A DNA stretch of 33,054 nt, from NCBI GenBank assembly GCA_949747515.1, contig CATKFO010000061.1:1-33054 (forward strand). Reading direction: 5' to 3'. The notes under the pieces were generated by a model. The model was given only the letters and a program-made list of their open reading frames with translations. It did no database searches and was not told where the DNA came from. Each line of letters begins with the position of its first letter. The stretch's first letter is position 1. This DNA is from an uncultured Eubacteriales bacterium (lineage in GTDB: Bacteria; Bacillota; Clostridia; Oscillospirales; CAG-272). Positions 32,381-33,054 of the stretch are shown in pieces. The translations under genes and the position numbers were made by a program.

Positions 32381-33054
32381 TTATGGAATTAATCTGTTAA
32401 TATCTCTCGGAAACAAGGTTGTAAATCTCACATTTTCGTATCCTAATAATTTACTTGTGAAACGCTCTAATCCAAGCCCAAGTCCTCCATGAGGCGGCAT
32501 ACCACACTTATGCATCATAAGATAGCTTTCAAATAATTGCACATTCATATTTTTCTTTTCCATTTTAGTAATCTGTTCTTCATAATTGTGAATTCTCTGT
32601 CCACCAGTCGTAATCTCAAGTCCCCGAAACAGCAAGTCAAAGCTTTCCGTTTCATTCGTATTCTCTCTACTGTCCATAGCATAAAACGGTCTCTTTGCAC
32701 TTGGATATCGAGTCACAAAAACAAATTCACTTCCTGTTTCTTTTAAAACAATCTCCGACAATAGTTTCTCTTCTTCCGGTTCAAAATCTTCCCAATCTAC
32801 TACAGAGCGGTCATAAACCTCCGCTATTTTTATTTTCGCCTCTCGAAAACTAATTGCAGGAATATCTTTAATTACAGGTAGTTTAAGATTAAGCAGTACT
32901 ATTTCTTTTTCGTAATTCCCAGCTAAATAATCCAATGTATATTTCAACATTTCCATTTCCATATCCATAATTTCCGTGAAACTATTAATATATCCCATTT
33001 CGAAATCCACACTAGTATATTCATTCAAATGTCTTGAAGTGTCATGTTTCTCCG
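32381..33054 (-). CDS. Archaeal-type aspartyl-tRNA synthetase, 5' part outside window
   Basis: The frame is open from the window edge (first full codons read EKHDTSRHLNEYTSVDFEMG) to a stop at 32381, giving 223 visible residues, so only the C-terminal part is present. EKHDTSRHLNEYTSVDFEMGY is the motif 2 downstream region of class II AspRS, and PPHGGLGLGLERFTSKLLGY is motif 3, followed by the end sequence TLFPRDINRLIP. Both match the archaeal/eukaryotic-type AspRS (AspS2, aspartate-tRNA(Asn/Asp) ligase), found as an additional copy in some Clostridia. The first ATG-like start inside the window is not the real one. It lies in AT-rich accessory DNA beside a broken thrS. Confidence 0.88.
   Translation of the reverse strand, partial: EKHDTSRHLNEYTSVDFEMGYINSFTEIMDMEMEMLKYTLDYLAGNYEKEIVLLNLKLPVIKDIPAISFREAKIKIAEVYDRSVVDWEDFEPEEEKLLSEIVLKETGSEFVFVTRYPSAKRPFYAMDSRENTNETESFDLLFRGLEITTGGQRIHNYEEQITKMEKKNMNVQLFESYLMMHKCGMPPHGGLGLGLERFTSKLLGYENVRFTTLFPRDINRLIP

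Noticed and set aside
1..33054. CRISPR arrays, tRNA or rRNA genes, phage structural genes, toxin-antitoxin or defence operons
   Set aside because: I looked for regularly spaced repeats, tRNA T-arm motifs and known defence domains on both strands and saw none beyond the HTH fragment at 30202-30391.

Overview
The window reads as chromosome of a low-to-moderate GC Firmicute of class Clostridia, most likely an uncultured gut anaerobe. Supporting this are a type A RNase P RNA, an 8-cysteine 2[4Fe-4S] ferredoxin, an FtsEX-PcsB-like division module, and the order holB, ricT, trmN6, rsmI, metG, tatD, which matches the Bacillus subtilis holB-yaaT-yabB-yabC-metS-yabD cluster. I cannot name genus or species. 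Native genes are rich in GCG, GTC and CGC triplets. Two stretches (about 14330-16070 and 28400-33054) are visibly AT-richer and full of gene remnants, which points to acquired DNA.

Layout: (1) 1-4041, minus strand: a MarR regulator, an acyl-activating enzyme, a YegS/DagK-like lipid kinase and a membrane protein cut by the window edge, probably one lipid-related operon behind a clear promoter. (2) 4127-4995, minus: an EEP-fold phosphohydrolase with its own promoter and terminator. (3) 5251-5706, plus: rnpB with promoter and terminator. (4) 5775-14329, plus: rsmE, a PucR/CdaR-like regulator, a putative structured leader RNA, ftsE, ftsX, a secreted M23 peptidase, an S41 protease, greA and lysS. 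This joins septal peptidoglycan remodelling to transcription and translation factors. (5) 14301-15394: a small island bounded by 16-bp direct repeats that duplicate the 3' end of lysS. The right copy encodes an alternative LysS C-terminus, so this looks like a site-specific integration scar carrying a VOC-family gene. It is followed by the decayed end of an IS3-type transposase. (6) 16301-25795, minus: holB, ricT, a ferredoxin, a nucleoside phosphorylase, a broken GNAT gene, trmN6, rsmI, nagA, metG and tatD. (7) 25857-28360, plus: an APC permease and a winged-helix/LicC-like nucleotidyltransferase fusion, possibly for uptake and activation of choline or a similar head group. (8) 28361-33054: an accessory graveyard with an IS3 remnant, a shredded thrS, a Fic-type HTH fragment, a small membrane protein, two XRE regulators, a large palindrome and the 3' part of an archaeal-type AspRS running off the window.

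The strongest candidates for something undescribed are the multi-helix leader RNA before ftsE, with a hairpin that would mask a Shine-Dalgarno-like sequence; the lysS-targeting element scar with octamer repeats near both ends; and the HTH-cytidylyltransferase/permease pair with a palindrome across its promoter. All calls come from reading the sequence by eye; no database search was run.
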